From NCBI RefSeq assembly GCF_049347105.1, contig NZ_CP186334.1, positions 1,116,001-1,180,000 of the forward strand: a stretch of 64,000 bases of DNA. The letters are read 5' to 3'. This DNA is from Gaoshiqia hydrogeniformans (lineage in GTDB: Bacteria > Bacteroidota > Bacteroidia > Bacteroidales > Prolixibacteraceae). Of this stretch, positions 35,088-43,248 are shown in pieces (the first letter of the stretch is position 1; each line of letters begins with the position of its first letter). The translations under genes and the position numbers were made by a program. The notes under the pieces are model-generated. The model ran no database searches, had not been told where the DNA came from, and saw only the letters and a program-made list of their open reading frames with translations.

Positions 35088-36560
35088 ATGAAACTAAAGC
35101 TTTTGTACTTAACCTGGAAGGAGATCACCCGCTCATCCGCTTTCGGGAAAAGCGTTGCCACAAACATCATGCTCGGCTTTCTGGCCCTTTATTTTGGCCT
35201 GATTTTTTTTGCGCTGGGCCTTTCGTTACCGCAGATACTGAAAGAAAGGTATCCCGATTCAGATCCGGTTAGCGTATTTAACAGCCTGCTATTAATTTAT
35301 TTCGCATTCGACCTGTTAATCAGGCAACTGCTTCAAAGCCTGCCAACCATCAGCTTTAAACCCCTGATCGTGTTGAACATCCGGCGCCGCGAGATCTCAC
35401 GTTACCTTTTATTTCGTTCCGCTTTTCACTTTTTCAATTTTTTGCCCCTTTTCCTCCTTGTGCCTGTTTGTTTCACCCTGGCAGCGCCGGGCCATCCGGG
35501 TACAAACGTACTGGTATGGCTTACCGGACTGGTTCTGATGATATTCACCAATCATTTTCTTTCGCTGTACCTGAAATGGTGGATCAACGAGAGCAGTTAC
35601 GGAATTTATCTTTTTATCGCGGTTTTTGCATCGCTGTACGGATTGAACCATTTCGGTCTGGTTGATTTTAGCGGCACATTTGGCCGGTTCTTCGACGTCG
35701 TTCTGGAACAACCCGCTCTCGCTTTTTTGCTAATCCCCGCTCCCACATTGTTTTATTGGATGAACGACCGCTACCTTCAGCGGAAACTATACCTCAACCT
35801 GATTGAAAACAACCAAAAAACCTCCGTGATCCGCGATTTCTCGTGGATGAACAGGTTCGGCGATTACGGCAAATTTATTTCACTTGAAGTCAGGATGATT
35901 TGGCGGAACAAACGCCCGCGCTCCCAATTCGTGATGACGGTTATTTTTCTGCTGTACGGATTGATCCTTTATCAGGACAAGGGGCAAGGAATCCCGGAAT
36001 TGATGCTGATTTTTGGAGGGTTGTTTATGGTTTCGATGTTTTCACTCTCCATCGGACAATTTTTCCCGGCCTGGCACAGTAACTATTTTTCCATGCTGAT
36101 GTGCCAGAATTTTAAGATGAAGCAATTTCTGCAATCATTTTATTACATCAACGTGGTCGTATCGTTCATTTATTACCTGTTAACCTTACCTTATGCCCTG
36201 TTGGATACACGGGTTATCTATTTCCACACGGCCATGCTTTTTTATCACATTGGTGTAAACATGAATATAATCTTCATCTTCGGAAAATACAGCAAGCGGG
36301 CGCTCGACCTGAGCAACTCTTCGGTTTTTAATTACCAGGGCATGGGCGCCTCACAATGGTTGATCAGCTTTCCACTTATCGTTGGACCCATCCTGCTCTT
36401 CAGTCTCGCGAAATTAGCAACCGGCAGTACCGGGGCGCTGTTGTTCCTGGCAGGTCTGGGCCTGGCGGGCATCATCCTTCAGCCGCAACTGTTCGAATAT
36501 TTTACAAAAGCATACCGGCAAAGAAAATACCAACTGATTAAAAATTATAAAAACTCATAG
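35088..36560 (+). CDS. DUF5687 family ABC-type membrane subunit
   Basis: A 490-residue membrane protein with about 12 hydrophobic segments, the first at about 25-45. The N-terminal L-L-Y-L-T-W-K-E-I-T-R-S and a short soluble middle with S-L-E-V-R-M-I-W-R-N-K-R-P-R are typical of DUF5687, a Bacteroidota family that pairs with a single ABC ATPase. It ends 2 bases before the ATP-binding gene, so the two make one exporter. The substrate is unknown; similar pairs are thought to move peptides or lipids. Confidence 0.82.
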   Translation: MKLKLLYLTWKEITRSSAFGKSVATNIMLGFLALYFGLIFFALGLSLPQILKERYPDSDPVSVFNSLLLIYFAFDLLIRQLLQSLPTISFKPLIVLNIRRREISRYLLFRSAFHFFNFLPLFLLVPVCFTLAAPGHPGTNVLVWLTGLVLMIFTNHFLSLYLKWWINESSYGIYLFIAVFASLYGLNHFGLVDFSGTFGRFFDVVLEQPALAFLLIPAPTLFYWMNDRYLQRKLYLNLIENNQKTSVIRDFSWMNRFGDYGKFISLEVRMIWRNKRPRSQFVMTVIFLLYGLILYQDKGQGIPELMLIFGGLFMVSMFSLSIGQFFPAWHSNYFSMLMCQNFKMKQFLQSFYYINVVVSFIYYLLTLPYALLDTRVIYFHTAMLFYHIGVNMNIIFIFGKYSKRALDLSNSSVFNYQGMGASQWLISFPLIVGPILLFSLAKLATGSTGALLFLAGLGLAGIILQPQLFEYFTKAYRQRKYQLIKNYKNS

Positions 36561-36562
36561 CC

Positions 36563-37288
36563 ATGATTGAACTGATTGAACTGATCAAAGCCTATCAAAA
36601 AGAAATCGTACTCAATATTCCCGAACTTAAAATCAGTAAAGGAGAACTATTTGGCATTGTAGGAAACAACGGCGCCGGGAAAACCACCTTATTTAACCTC
36701 ATCCTCGACCTGATTGTTCCCTCCCGGGGCCGGATCATCAATAACGGCATCCCGGTAAACGAATCGGAAGACTGGAAAACCTTCACCGGATCATTTATTG
36801 ACGAAAGTTTTACAATCGGCTACCTCACTCCTGATGAATATTTTAGTTTTATCGGGGAGTTACGCGAAATGAACAAAGCCGACCAGGAAAATTACCTGGC
36901 TGAATTTGACGATTTCTTTAGCGGTGAAATACGGGGTAAAAAGAAATTTATCCGCGACCTGTCAAAAGGAAACCAGAAAAAAGTTGGTATTGCCGCGGCC
37001 ATGATGGGGAAACCGGAGCTCGTGATCCTGGATGAACCTTTTGCCAACCTCGACCCCAGTTCGCAGTTTAAACTCAGGGCGTTGATCCGCAAACATGCTT
37101 TGCTGAACGGAACCACCTTCCTGATCTCGGGCCATACCCTGGATAACATCACAGATGTTTGCACCCGTATCGTGATCCTCGAAAAAGGTAAAATTGTAAA
37201 AGATGTTCCCAAAACAGAATCGACCTTACAGGAAATAGAAGCATTTTTTGGATGCGTGAAGGAACCGGGAGTTTTTAGTCTCGATTAA
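36563..37288 (+). CDS. ABC transporter ATP-binding protein
   Basis: A 241-residue single ABC ATPase. Walker A is G-N-N-G-A-G-K-T-T (33-41). The signature is D-L-S-K-G-N-Q-K-K-V, a variant of LSGGQ with Lys replacing the first Gly. Walker B is L-V-I-L-D-E-P-F-A-N-L-D-P, and the switch His is in I-S-G-H-T. It is directly downstream of the DUF5687 permease and is its energy subunit. Confidence 0.92.
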   Translation: MIELIELIKAYQKEIVLNIPELKISKGELFGIVGNNGAGKTTLFNLILDLIVPSRGRIINNGIPVNESEDWKTFTGSFIDESFTIGYLTPDEYFSFIGELREMNKADQENYLAEFDDFFSGEIRGKKKFIRDLSKGNQKKVGIAAAMMGKPELVILDEPFANLDPSSQFKLRALIRKHALLNGTTFLISGHTLDNITDVCTRIVILEKGKIVKDVPKTESTLQEIEAFFGCVKEPGVFSLD

Positions 37289-37561
37289 ATTCTTCAGCAA
37301 AACCAAACCGGTGCCGGTTTTCTGTCTAACAACAGCTTCAGAACCATACTTCTTCTTCCATCGTTTGGAAACTTGCACGGACTGAACATCGTATAATTCA
37401 TTGAAAAATATCCGATTAAAATCAGTAACCCATGAACCGTGTTCATCTCCTCCTGCGAGGAATATCCCTTCCGACAAATGTGGCAACGAACTATTTTGAT
37501 GCGTCAAAACAAACAATTTAATGTACCTCAGTATCATTGATCACGTATTAAAAGAGCCAAA
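37289..37561. other. Spacer between the ABC operon and the TonB gene
   Basis: About 270 bases without a convincing gene. A minus-strand frame at 37226-37537 (103 codons) overlaps the 3' end of the ABC gene; its translation matches no family I know. Near 37307 a short AACC-GGTT hairpin with a few T could end the ABC transcript. No clear -7 box for the TonB gene was seen. Confidence 0.4.
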
Positions 37562-38257
37562 ATGGAAACTAAAAAATATCCAAGTGTCGATATGGACCGG
37601 TACCACAACATTTTTGTTGAAATTGGTCTGATTGTGGCTTTGGGCATTTGTTTACTCGCTTTTGAATGGAAATCGACAATTAAGGAAACCAGCCAACTGG
37701 GCGCCGCAACGGTACAGGAAATCGAAAATGAAATGATCCCGATTACCCGGCAGGAACAGGTGAAACCTCCGGAACCGCCACCTCCGCCCAAAGTCATCGA
37801 AGTGCTGAACATTGTTGCCAACGATACAGAAATCGAAGTTGAGCTGAATATTGAAGATACCGAAGCCGACCGCGCAACAGCCATCGACATCACACCGGTT
37901 ATGACGGCCTTCAGTAAAGAGAAAGAAACCGAAGATGATTCTCCCATCTTTTTCATCGTGGAAGAAATGCCCGAGTTCCCCGGCGGAGAAATGGCATTGC
38001 GCAAGTTTATTGCAAATTCCATCAAATATCCGGTGGTCGCACAGGAAAACGGCGTGCAGGGAAAGGTTTATGTCAATTTTGTAGTAGGCAAAGATGGACG
38101 GGTTACCGATGCACGGGTAATCCGCAGTGTAGATCCGGCCCTGGACAAAGAAGCATTACGGGTCGTAAACAGTTTGCCTCTTTGGAAACCAGGCAGACAA
38201 CGGGGAGAACCCGTCAGGGTATCGTTCAGTGTACCTATAAGTTTCGTATTGCAATAA
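37562..38257 (+). CDS. TonB-family energy transducer
   Basis: A 231-residue periplasmic-spanning protein. One membrane anchor is at about 20-37, followed by a short proline/glutamate stretch with P-P-E-P-P-P-P-P-K (about 70-78), an acidic linker, and a C-terminal TonB domain (about 130-231): F-P-G-G-E-M-A-L-R-K-F-I-A, G-K-V-Y-V-N-F-V-V-G-K-D-G-R-V-T-D, W-K-P-G-R-Q-R-G-E-P-V. It transmits the ExbB/ExbD proton-motive force to outer-membrane receptors. No exbBD genes are nearby, so the partner complex is elsewhere. It has its own strong terminator. Confidence 0.9.
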   Translation: METKKYPSVDMDRYHNIFVEIGLIVALGICLLAFEWKSTIKETSQLGAATVQEIENEMIPITRQEQVKPPEPPPPPKVIEVLNIVANDTEIEVELNIEDTEADRATAIDITPVMTAFSKEKETEDDSPIFFIVEEMPEFPGGEMALRKFIANSIKYPVVAQENGVQGKVYVNFVVGKDGRVTDARVIRSVDPALDKEALRVVNSLPLWKPGRQRGEPVRVSFSVPISFVLQ

Positions 38258-38287
38258 ACGCAATCCAACATGAAATTGCTTTTCTGG

Positions 38288-38318
38288 AAACCTCTCCTCC
38301 CGAGAGGTTTCTTTTTTT
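38288..38318 (+). terminator. Rho-independent terminator after the TonB gene
   Basis: A perfect 9-base stem, AAACCTCTC (38288-38296) and GAGAGGTTT (38302-38310), with a 5-base loop, is followed by C and seven T. It is one of the clearest terminators in the window. Confidence 0.88.
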
Positions 38319-38383
38319 GTAGCCGTCTTTTATTTTCAACCTGTAAATCGGGCTGACAGCTCCCGGTTTTCCGGATTCAGGCT

Positions 38384-38391
38384 TATCTTTG
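38384..38391 (+). promoter_or_regulatory. Bacteroidota -7 box upstream of the twin-ABC gene
   Basis: TATCTTTG matches TAnnTTTG, 25 bases before the ATG at 38416. An earlier ATG (38389) overlaps this box, which argues for the downstream start. Confidence 0.5.
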
Positions 38392-38415
38392 TGCTTCAGC
38401 TCTCAATGCAGCACA

Positions 38416-39966
38416 ATGAGTAGAATCACCGGTCTTACCTATATAGAAGCTTGTGGTATTTCGTTGAAAAGCGGACTGTCAACAATTCTTTCAGACATCA
38501 ATCTGAAAATCAAACAAGGTGAATTACTGGCCATTACCGGAAACTCGGGAAGCGGGAAAACCACCCTGGGCCGGCTCCTGAGCGGAAAAATTGCGCCTTC
38601 GCACGGCAGCCTGACGCTTGCTCCGGGTTTAATCCGGCTGATGGTTGACCAGCAGGACCATTTTATGTCGCTTTCGGGCAGACGAAGTACCTACTACGGC
38701 CAGCGATACGAAAACCAGGGAATGGAAAACACCCCGACCGTTCTGGCCTACTTGCAGGCAATCCATGAAAAATCGGCGAAAGCTGCCACTGCAATCACGG
38801 TCAGCCGGCTTATGAAACAAATGCAAATTAACCACCTGGCCGAAAGCAAACTATTGCAGCTTAGCAACGGCGAACGCAAGCGGACCCAACTGGCCGCAGC
38901 TCTGTTGCAAAACCCCGACGTACTGATCCTTGATCAGCCTTTTATCGGTCTGGACGCCGCCTCGCGCGACAACCTGAGTTTGCTGTTACACCGCCTGACA
39001 AAAAACGGAATTTCACTGGTCGTTATCTGCTCTCCCGCCCACATTCCCCCGGGCGCCACAAGGGTGATTGAGATCCATGCCGGAAGAATTTTACAACAGG
39101 TTGATGCCGCCGTCTACAAACCGGCATTTCCGGGGACTGTCTTTGACCTGAATAAAACCGCCCATGAGTTATTCCGTATTTTACCACCGCCCGGAGACAC
39201 GTTCACCGAAATCGTCCGCATGAAAAATGTGCATGTAACGATTGGCGGAAAAGAAATCCTGAAAAACATCAACTGGCAGGTAAAAAGCGGCGAACACTGG
39301 GCGCTGCTCGGCCATAACGGCGCAGGAAAAACCACCTTGCTCAGCCTGATTACCGCCGACAACCCGCAGGGATATGCCAACGACCTGCTTTTATTCGACC
39401 GGAAACGGGGGAGCGGCGAAAGTATCTGGGACATCAAAAAACGAATTGGTCTTGTGTCGCCCGAGTTGCACCTCTATTTTTTGAGGGGAGAAGGCATCTT
39501 TAACACCATCCCCGGCTTGAATAACCAGCCGCACACGCCATACGATTCCCTCTCCTGCCTGGATGTAATGGTCTCCGGCTTTCGCGACGAGATTGGATTC
39601 GCATCGGCGCCCACCGACCTGCAACACGACCTGGCCAAAGCCTGGTTTTCGATTCTAAAACTGGAGCACCTGAACAGCCGGCTGTTTATGCAGGCATCGC
39701 TTGGCGAACAACGATCGCTGTTGCTGGCACGCGCGCTGATTAAATCGCCGTCCCTGCTGATCCTGGATGAACCCTGCCAGGGGCTCGACCCGGATCAAAC
39801 CCGGCATTTTGTGCATTTAATCGACGAAATTTGCACGCAACTGCCAACCACCCTGATTTACGTAACCCACCTTCGTGACGAAATTCCGGTTTGTGTAAAC
39901 CAACTCCTGCTCCTTGAAAACGGGCAAGCCAAACACTGCGGATTCTGGTCAAATCGTGAAATTTAA
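38416..39966 (+). CDS. Twin-ABC-domain ATPase (ModF-like)
   Basis: A 516-residue protein with two complete ABC modules and no membrane domain. Module 1 has Walker A G-N-S-G-S-G-K-T-T (near 41), signature L-S-N-G-E-R-K-R and Walker B V-L-I-L-D-Q-P-F, where Gln replaces the catalytic Glu. Module 2 has Walker A G-H-N-G-A-G-K-T-T, signature A-S-L-G-E-Q-R-S and Walker B L-L-I-L-D-E-P-C-Q-G-L-D-P. The order and lack of partners resemble ModF/PhrA. The replaced Glu in module 1 suggests one site is a regulatory or slow site. Its transport or non-transport role cannot be told from this. Confidence 0.82.
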   Translation: MSRITGLTYIEACGISLKSGLSTILSDINLKIKQGELLAITGNSGSGKTTLGRLLSGKIAPSHGSLTLAPGLIRLMVDQQDHFMSLSGRRSTYYGQRYENQGMENTPTVLAYLQAIHEKSAKAATAITVSRLMKQMQINHLAESKLLQLSNGERKRTQLAAALLQNPDVLILDQPFIGLDAASRDNLSLLLHRLTKNGISLVVICSPAHIPPGATRVIEIHAGRILQQVDAAVYKPAFPGTVFDLNKTAHELFRILPPPGDTFTEIVRMKNVHVTIGGKEILKNINWQVKSGEHWALLGHNGAGKTTLLSLITADNPQGYANDLLLFDRKRGSGESIWDIKKRIGLVSPELHLYFLRGEGIFNTIPGLNNQPHTPYDSLSCLDVMVSGFRDEIGFASAPTDLQHDLAKAWFSILKLEHLNSRLFMQASLGEQRSLLLARALIKSPSLLILDEPCQGLDPDQTRHFVHLIDEICTQLPTTLIYVTHLRDEIPVCVNQLLLLENGQAKHCGFWSNREI

Positions 39967-40010
39967 GACCGAAGGCTGATTATTACTTTCTTTTCGAAAA
40001 TTAACATTGC

Positions 40011-40018
40011 TATTTTTG
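40011..40018 (+). promoter_or_regulatory. Bacteroidota -7 box upstream of the dapF homologue
   Basis: TATTTTTG matches TAnnTTTG, with a TTTC word about 20 bases upstream in the -33 position and a predicted leader of about 20 bases. Confidence 0.5.
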
Positions 40019-40044
40019 TACATCAATCTAAAATAAACAGAGCC

Positions 40045-40908
40045 ATGAAGAACTTTTTTGTAAAATCGCACGGGCTGGGAAATGATTACATCGTTGTCAG
40101 CCGTCACGACATCAGTTTTGAACTCACCGAAAAAAATATCCGCACGGTTTGCGATGTTCATTACGGCATTGGCTCCGACGGCATTTTAGTGCTGACAAAC
40201 TCCGATAAAGCCGACTTCGGCCTGCGCATCCTCAACCCGGACGGGTCGGAAGCCGAGAAAAGCGGAAACGGCCTGCGTATTTTTGCCAAATACCTGTTCG
40301 ACTACGGATATGCCAAATCGGCTTCATTCACCATCGAAACACTTGGGGGACTGGTTAATGCCGAAATCATTGAGCAGGAAAAAGGGAAAGCACGCACCAT
40401 TAAGGTTGATATGGGCAGCGCCGTATTCGAAGCGAAAAACGTTCCGGTAAAAAGCACACTCGCAGAATGCCTGGATGAAGAACTTCAACTGGACGGAAAA
40501 AGCTACCTGATCAATTGCGTGTCGGTTGGAAACCCGCATTGTATTATTGTGAAAGACGAATTATCGGTCGACGAGATCATGCAGTACGGTCCGCAAATCG
40601 AAAATCACCCGAAATTCCCGAACCGCATCAATGTGCAGTTTGCCAAAGTGGTTTCGCCCGATGTGATTGAAATTCTGATTTGGGAACGTGGCGCAGGTTA
40701 CACGCTGGCTTCAGGAAGCTCGTCGAGCGCGGTGGCCGCTATGATGGTGAAAAAAGGCCTCGCCAACCGAAAACTAACCCTCCGTATGCCGGGAGGAGAA
40801 TTAAAGCTTCAGATTGAAGAAGACTGGCAAATTCATATGACCGGCGAAGTCCGCGAGATTGCATCCGGCTATTTCAGCAACGAGTTGCTCGATCACCTGA
40901 ACAGTTGA
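40045..40908 (+). CDS. dapF: Diaminopimelate epimerase homologue with both catalytic cysteines replaced by serine
   Basis: A 287-residue protein with the two-lobe DapF fold: opening S-H-G-L-G-N-D-Y, then G-I-G-S-D-G-I-L-V, N-P-D-G-S-E-A-E-K-S73-G-N-G-L-R, V-G-N-P-H-C, and G-A-G-Y-T-L-A-S223-G-S-S-S-S-A. In the family the two Ser positions are Cys (CGNG and ACGTG), the acid/base pair that moves the alpha proton. Both codons are clear (AGC at 40261, TCA at 40711). The rest of the active site is kept. It is therefore either a serine-type epimerase, an epimerase of another substrate, or a non-catalytic relative. It lies 156 bases before a LysA-type decarboxylase gene. The gene symbol records homology only. 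Confidence 0.8.
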   Translation: MKNFFVKSHGLGNDYIVVSRHDISFELTEKNIRTVCDVHYGIGSDGILVLTNSDKADFGLRILNPDGSEAEKSGNGLRIFAKYLFDYGYAKSASFTIETLGGLVNAEIIEQEKGKARTIKVDMGSAVFEAKNVPVKSTLAECLDEELQLDGKSYLINCVSVGNPHCIIVKDELSVDEIMQYGPQIENHPKFPNRINVQFAKVVSPDVIEILIWERGAGYTLASGSSSSAVAAMMVKKGLANRKLTLRMPGGELKLQIEEDWQIHMTGEVREIASGYFSNELLDHLNS

Positions 40909-40941
40909 TGCTCCCGTCAGAAAAAATCAACTTGCAAGATT

Positions 40942-40962
40942 CGGTTTTCATGAACAAAACCG
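40942..40962 (+). other. Hairpin after the dapF homologue
   Basis: CGGTTTT (40942-40948) and AAAACCG (40956-40962) form a 7-base stem with a 7-base loop, 33 bases after the stop. No T-run follows, so its role as a terminator is doubtful. Confidence 0.35.
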
Positions 40963-41037
40963 GCCAAAATTTGTCAAATCTCTGTTAATTGGCACGTATA
41001 AATATTGAATTAAAAGAAAAGGGCTTTTTTTAATTAA

Positions 41038-41045
41038 TATCTTTG
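41038..41045 (+). promoter_or_regulatory. Bacteroidota -7 box upstream of the lysA-type gene
   Basis: TATCTTTG matches TAnnTTTG, 19 bases before the ATG at 41065. The decarboxylase may therefore be transcribed independently of the dapF homologue. Confidence 0.5.
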
Positions 41046-41064
41046 CCCTTTCTTCAAACTAAAA

Positions 41065-42333
41065 ATGAATATGATCGGGAAAAAATTACCCTTTACAAAA
41101 GAACAGATTGAGCAAATCATAGAAAACCATCCGACCCCTTTCCACATTTACGATGAAAAAGGAATGATGGAATACGCGCGAAAATTCAACGAAGCTTTTT
41201 CGTGGAACGAAGGTTTTAAGGAGTATTACGCCATCAAGGCTGCTCCCAACCCGTTTTTGATGAAACTGCTCCGGAAAGAAGGCTTCGGCATCGACTGCAG
41301 TTCGATGGCCGAGTTGGTGCTGGCTGAACGGCTGGGCATGCATGGCGAAGAAATCATGTTCACGTCGAACGATACCCCCGCTTATGAATATCAAAAAGCT
41401 GTTGAACTGGGGGCCATCATCAACCTGGACGACCTGAAACACATCCCGTACCTGGAAACTCACGTTGGCTTACCCGAATTGGTTTGCTGCCGTTACAATC
41501 CCGGCGCGCTTAAAGAGGGCAATATCATCATCGGGAATCCCGAAGAATCGAAATACGGATTTACCCGCGAACAATTATTCGAAGGCTACAAGCTATTGAA
41601 AGATAAAGGTGTGAAACGTTTTGGCCTTCACACCATGGTGGCTTCGAATGAGCTGGATGCCGACTATTTTGTTGAAACAGCAGAAATTGTATTCGATTTG
41701 ATTGCTGAAATATCAAAAGAAGTTGGAATTCGGTTTGAATTTGCCAACCTGGGCGGCGGCATCGGTATACCGTATAAAAGTGAACACAAACCGGTTGACC
41801 TGTACCGGGTAAGCGCCGGAATTAAAGAACGCTACGAAAGACTAATTGAAGCCAACGGACTCGCCCCGCTGAAAGTTTTCTTCGAGTCGGGACGCGTTAT
41901 TACCGGGCCTTTTGGATTCCTGGTTTCCAAAGTGCTTCATATTAAAGAAACTTATAAAAAATATGCAGGCCTCGATGCTTGTATGGCTAACCTGATGCGC
42001 CCAGCCCTGTACGGCGCTTACCACCACATCACCGTGATGGGCAAGGAAAACCAGCCGCACAAATTGTTGTACGATGTCACCGGATCGCTCTGCGAAAACA
42101 ATGACAAATTTGCCATCAACCGGTTGCTGCCGGAGATTGAACCCAACGATATTGTGGTGATTCACGATACCGGGGCGCACGGCCATTCCATGGGTTTCAA
42201 CTACAACGGCAAACTTCGTTCGGCCGAGTTGCTGCTGCGCGAAAACGGCGAAGTGGTGGAAATCCGCCGCGCCGAAACCCTCGACGACTACTTTGGCACC
42301 CTCAATTTTGACGCCCTGCCTGCATTTGAATAA
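41065..42333 (+). CDS. lysA: Diaminopimelate decarboxylase-type PLP enzyme (LysA family)
   Basis: A 422-residue fold-type III PLP decarboxylase. The PLP lysine is in Y-Y-A-I-K-A-A-P-N-P (about 52-61), the phosphate loop is L-G-G-G-I-G-I-P-Y (about 230-238), and the C-terminal C-E-N-N-D and H-G-H-S-M-G-F-N-Y-N-G contribute the second subunit's active site. F-E-S-G-R replaces the usual E-P-G-R, and Y-H-H-I-T matches. It belongs to a LysA branch that differs from the common Bacteroides LysA. Meso-DAP to lysine is the default reading; with the serine-type DapF homologue next door a related substrate is also possible. Confidence 0.85.
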   Translation: MNMIGKKLPFTKEQIEQIIENHPTPFHIYDEKGMMEYARKFNEAFSWNEGFKEYYAIKAAPNPFLMKLLRKEGFGIDCSSMAELVLAERLGMHGEEIMFTSNDTPAYEYQKAVELGAIINLDDLKHIPYLETHVGLPELVCCRYNPGALKEGNIIIGNPEESKYGFTREQLFEGYKLLKDKGVKRFGLHTMVASNELDADYFVETAEIVFDLIAEISKEVGIRFEFANLGGGIGIPYKSEHKPVDLYRVSAGIKERYERLIEANGLAPLKVFFESGRVITGPFGFLVSKVLHIKETYKKYAGLDACMANLMRPALYGAYHHITVMGKENQPHKLLYDVTGSLCENNDKFAINRLLPEIEPNDIVVIHDTGAHGHSMGFNYNGKLRSAELLLRENGEVVEIRRAETLDDYFGTLNFDALPAFE

Positions 42334-42358
42334 AACGGCTTGCCTGGCTCCTCATACA

Positions 42359-42397
42359 AAACCCTGAACTTGCTGTTATCCGGCAACTTCAGGGTTT
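42359..42397. terminator. Hairpin between the lysA-type gene and ppa
   Basis: AAACCCTGAA (42359-42368) and TTCAGGGTTT (42388-42397) make a perfect 10-base stem with a 19-base loop that can pair further (TTGC/GCAA). It lies between convergent genes and is followed by a weak T-rich stretch on the plus strand. Confidence 0.65.
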
Positions 42398-42436
42398 GTT
42401 GTTTATCTGGGCAAATCCTTCCGCAGGTTTTTACGC

Positions 42437-43102
42437 TTAGTACAATAATTTTCCCAGATTGTCGAAACGCTTCTGGTAATCGTCCATCGAATGCCGGATC
42501 ACCTCAAGGGCTTCGTCAACCCCATAGGTATGGGTTATCTCGGTGTCTTTGTCTTTCCCCGGCATATCTTTATAGGTCAGAAAATAGTGCTTCAGACGTT
42601 CCACCACAATCGATGGCAGATCGTTTACGTCTTTATAACCTTCATAAACCACGTCGTTATTCAGGACCGCGATAATTTTATCATCGGCCTCATTCCCGTC
42701 GATCATCCGGAACCCGCCAATCGGACGGGCATGAACCAGGATATCGCCGTGGGTAATGTCTTTTTCGGTTAACACGCAAATATCAATCGGGTCGCCGTCG
42801 CCGCGAATTCCGGTTTTGCCGGTTTTTTGCATGCAATATTCTCCGACCGCGCCGCCGCAAAACGTTTGCGGGATAAACCCATATAAAGCCGGGACCACAT
42901 TGGAGTACTTCTGGGGACGATCGATACGCAGGTAACCACTGTCTTTATCGATCTCATACTTAACCGTATCGGTAGGAACCACCTCGATGAAGGCCGTTAC
43001 TTTTTCGGGGGCATCTTTTCCAATAGCAACTCCATGCCAGGGATGCGATTTATAACGCAGTCCCATCAGCCTCCCGATGGGATCAGACAATCTGTCTACC
43101 AT
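42437..43102 (-). CDS. ppa: Inorganic pyrophosphatase, type I
   Basis: It hydrolyses pyrophosphate released in biosynthesis. The ATG at 43102 gives 221 residues; the frame extends 13 codons upstream without similarity. E-V-V-P-T-D-T-V-K-Y-E, L-Y-G-F-I-P and G-D-G-D-P-I-D-I-C-V-L carry the conserved metal-binding Asp residues of the soluble family I enzyme. The C-terminus is longer than in E. coli PPase, as usual in Bacteroidota. Confidence 0.92.
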   Translation of the reverse strand: MVDRLSDPIGRLMGLRYKSHPWHGVAIGKDAPEKVTAFIEVVPTDTVKYEIDKDSGYLRIDRPQKYSNVVPALYGFIPQTFCGGAVGEYCMQKTGKTGIRGDGDPIDICVLTEKDITHGDILVHARPIGGFRMIDGNEADDKIIAVLNNDVVYEGYKDVNDLPSIVVERLKHYFLTYKDMPGKDKDTEITHTYGVDEALEVIRHSMDDYQKRFDNLGKLLY

Positions 43103-43181
43103 AACTTTTGTTTTAAAACTGTACACTAAAACCCGGCACAAATCAAATTGTTTCCGGCTTCCTCAAAATTCCCCGCAAAAA

Positions 43182-43224
43182 TAAAAAAGCCTGCCGGATA
43201 TTTTCATTAAAAATCAGACAGGCT
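43182..43224 (-). terminator. Terminator after the aldo/keto reductase gene
   Basis: On the minus strand AGCCTG and CAGGCT (43219-43224 and 43188-43193 on the plus strand) form a stem followed by six T, A and five more T. It lies 25 bases after the gene's stop codon. Confidence 0.7.
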
Positions 43225-43248
43225 AAAAAAACCAATCAATCAATACAT

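Noticed and set aside
37226..37537. 103-codon minus-strand frame overlapping the end of the ABC ATPase gene
   Set aside because: No recognisable family, overlaps a real gene, and no promoter or terminator. A real small gene cannot be fully excluded.
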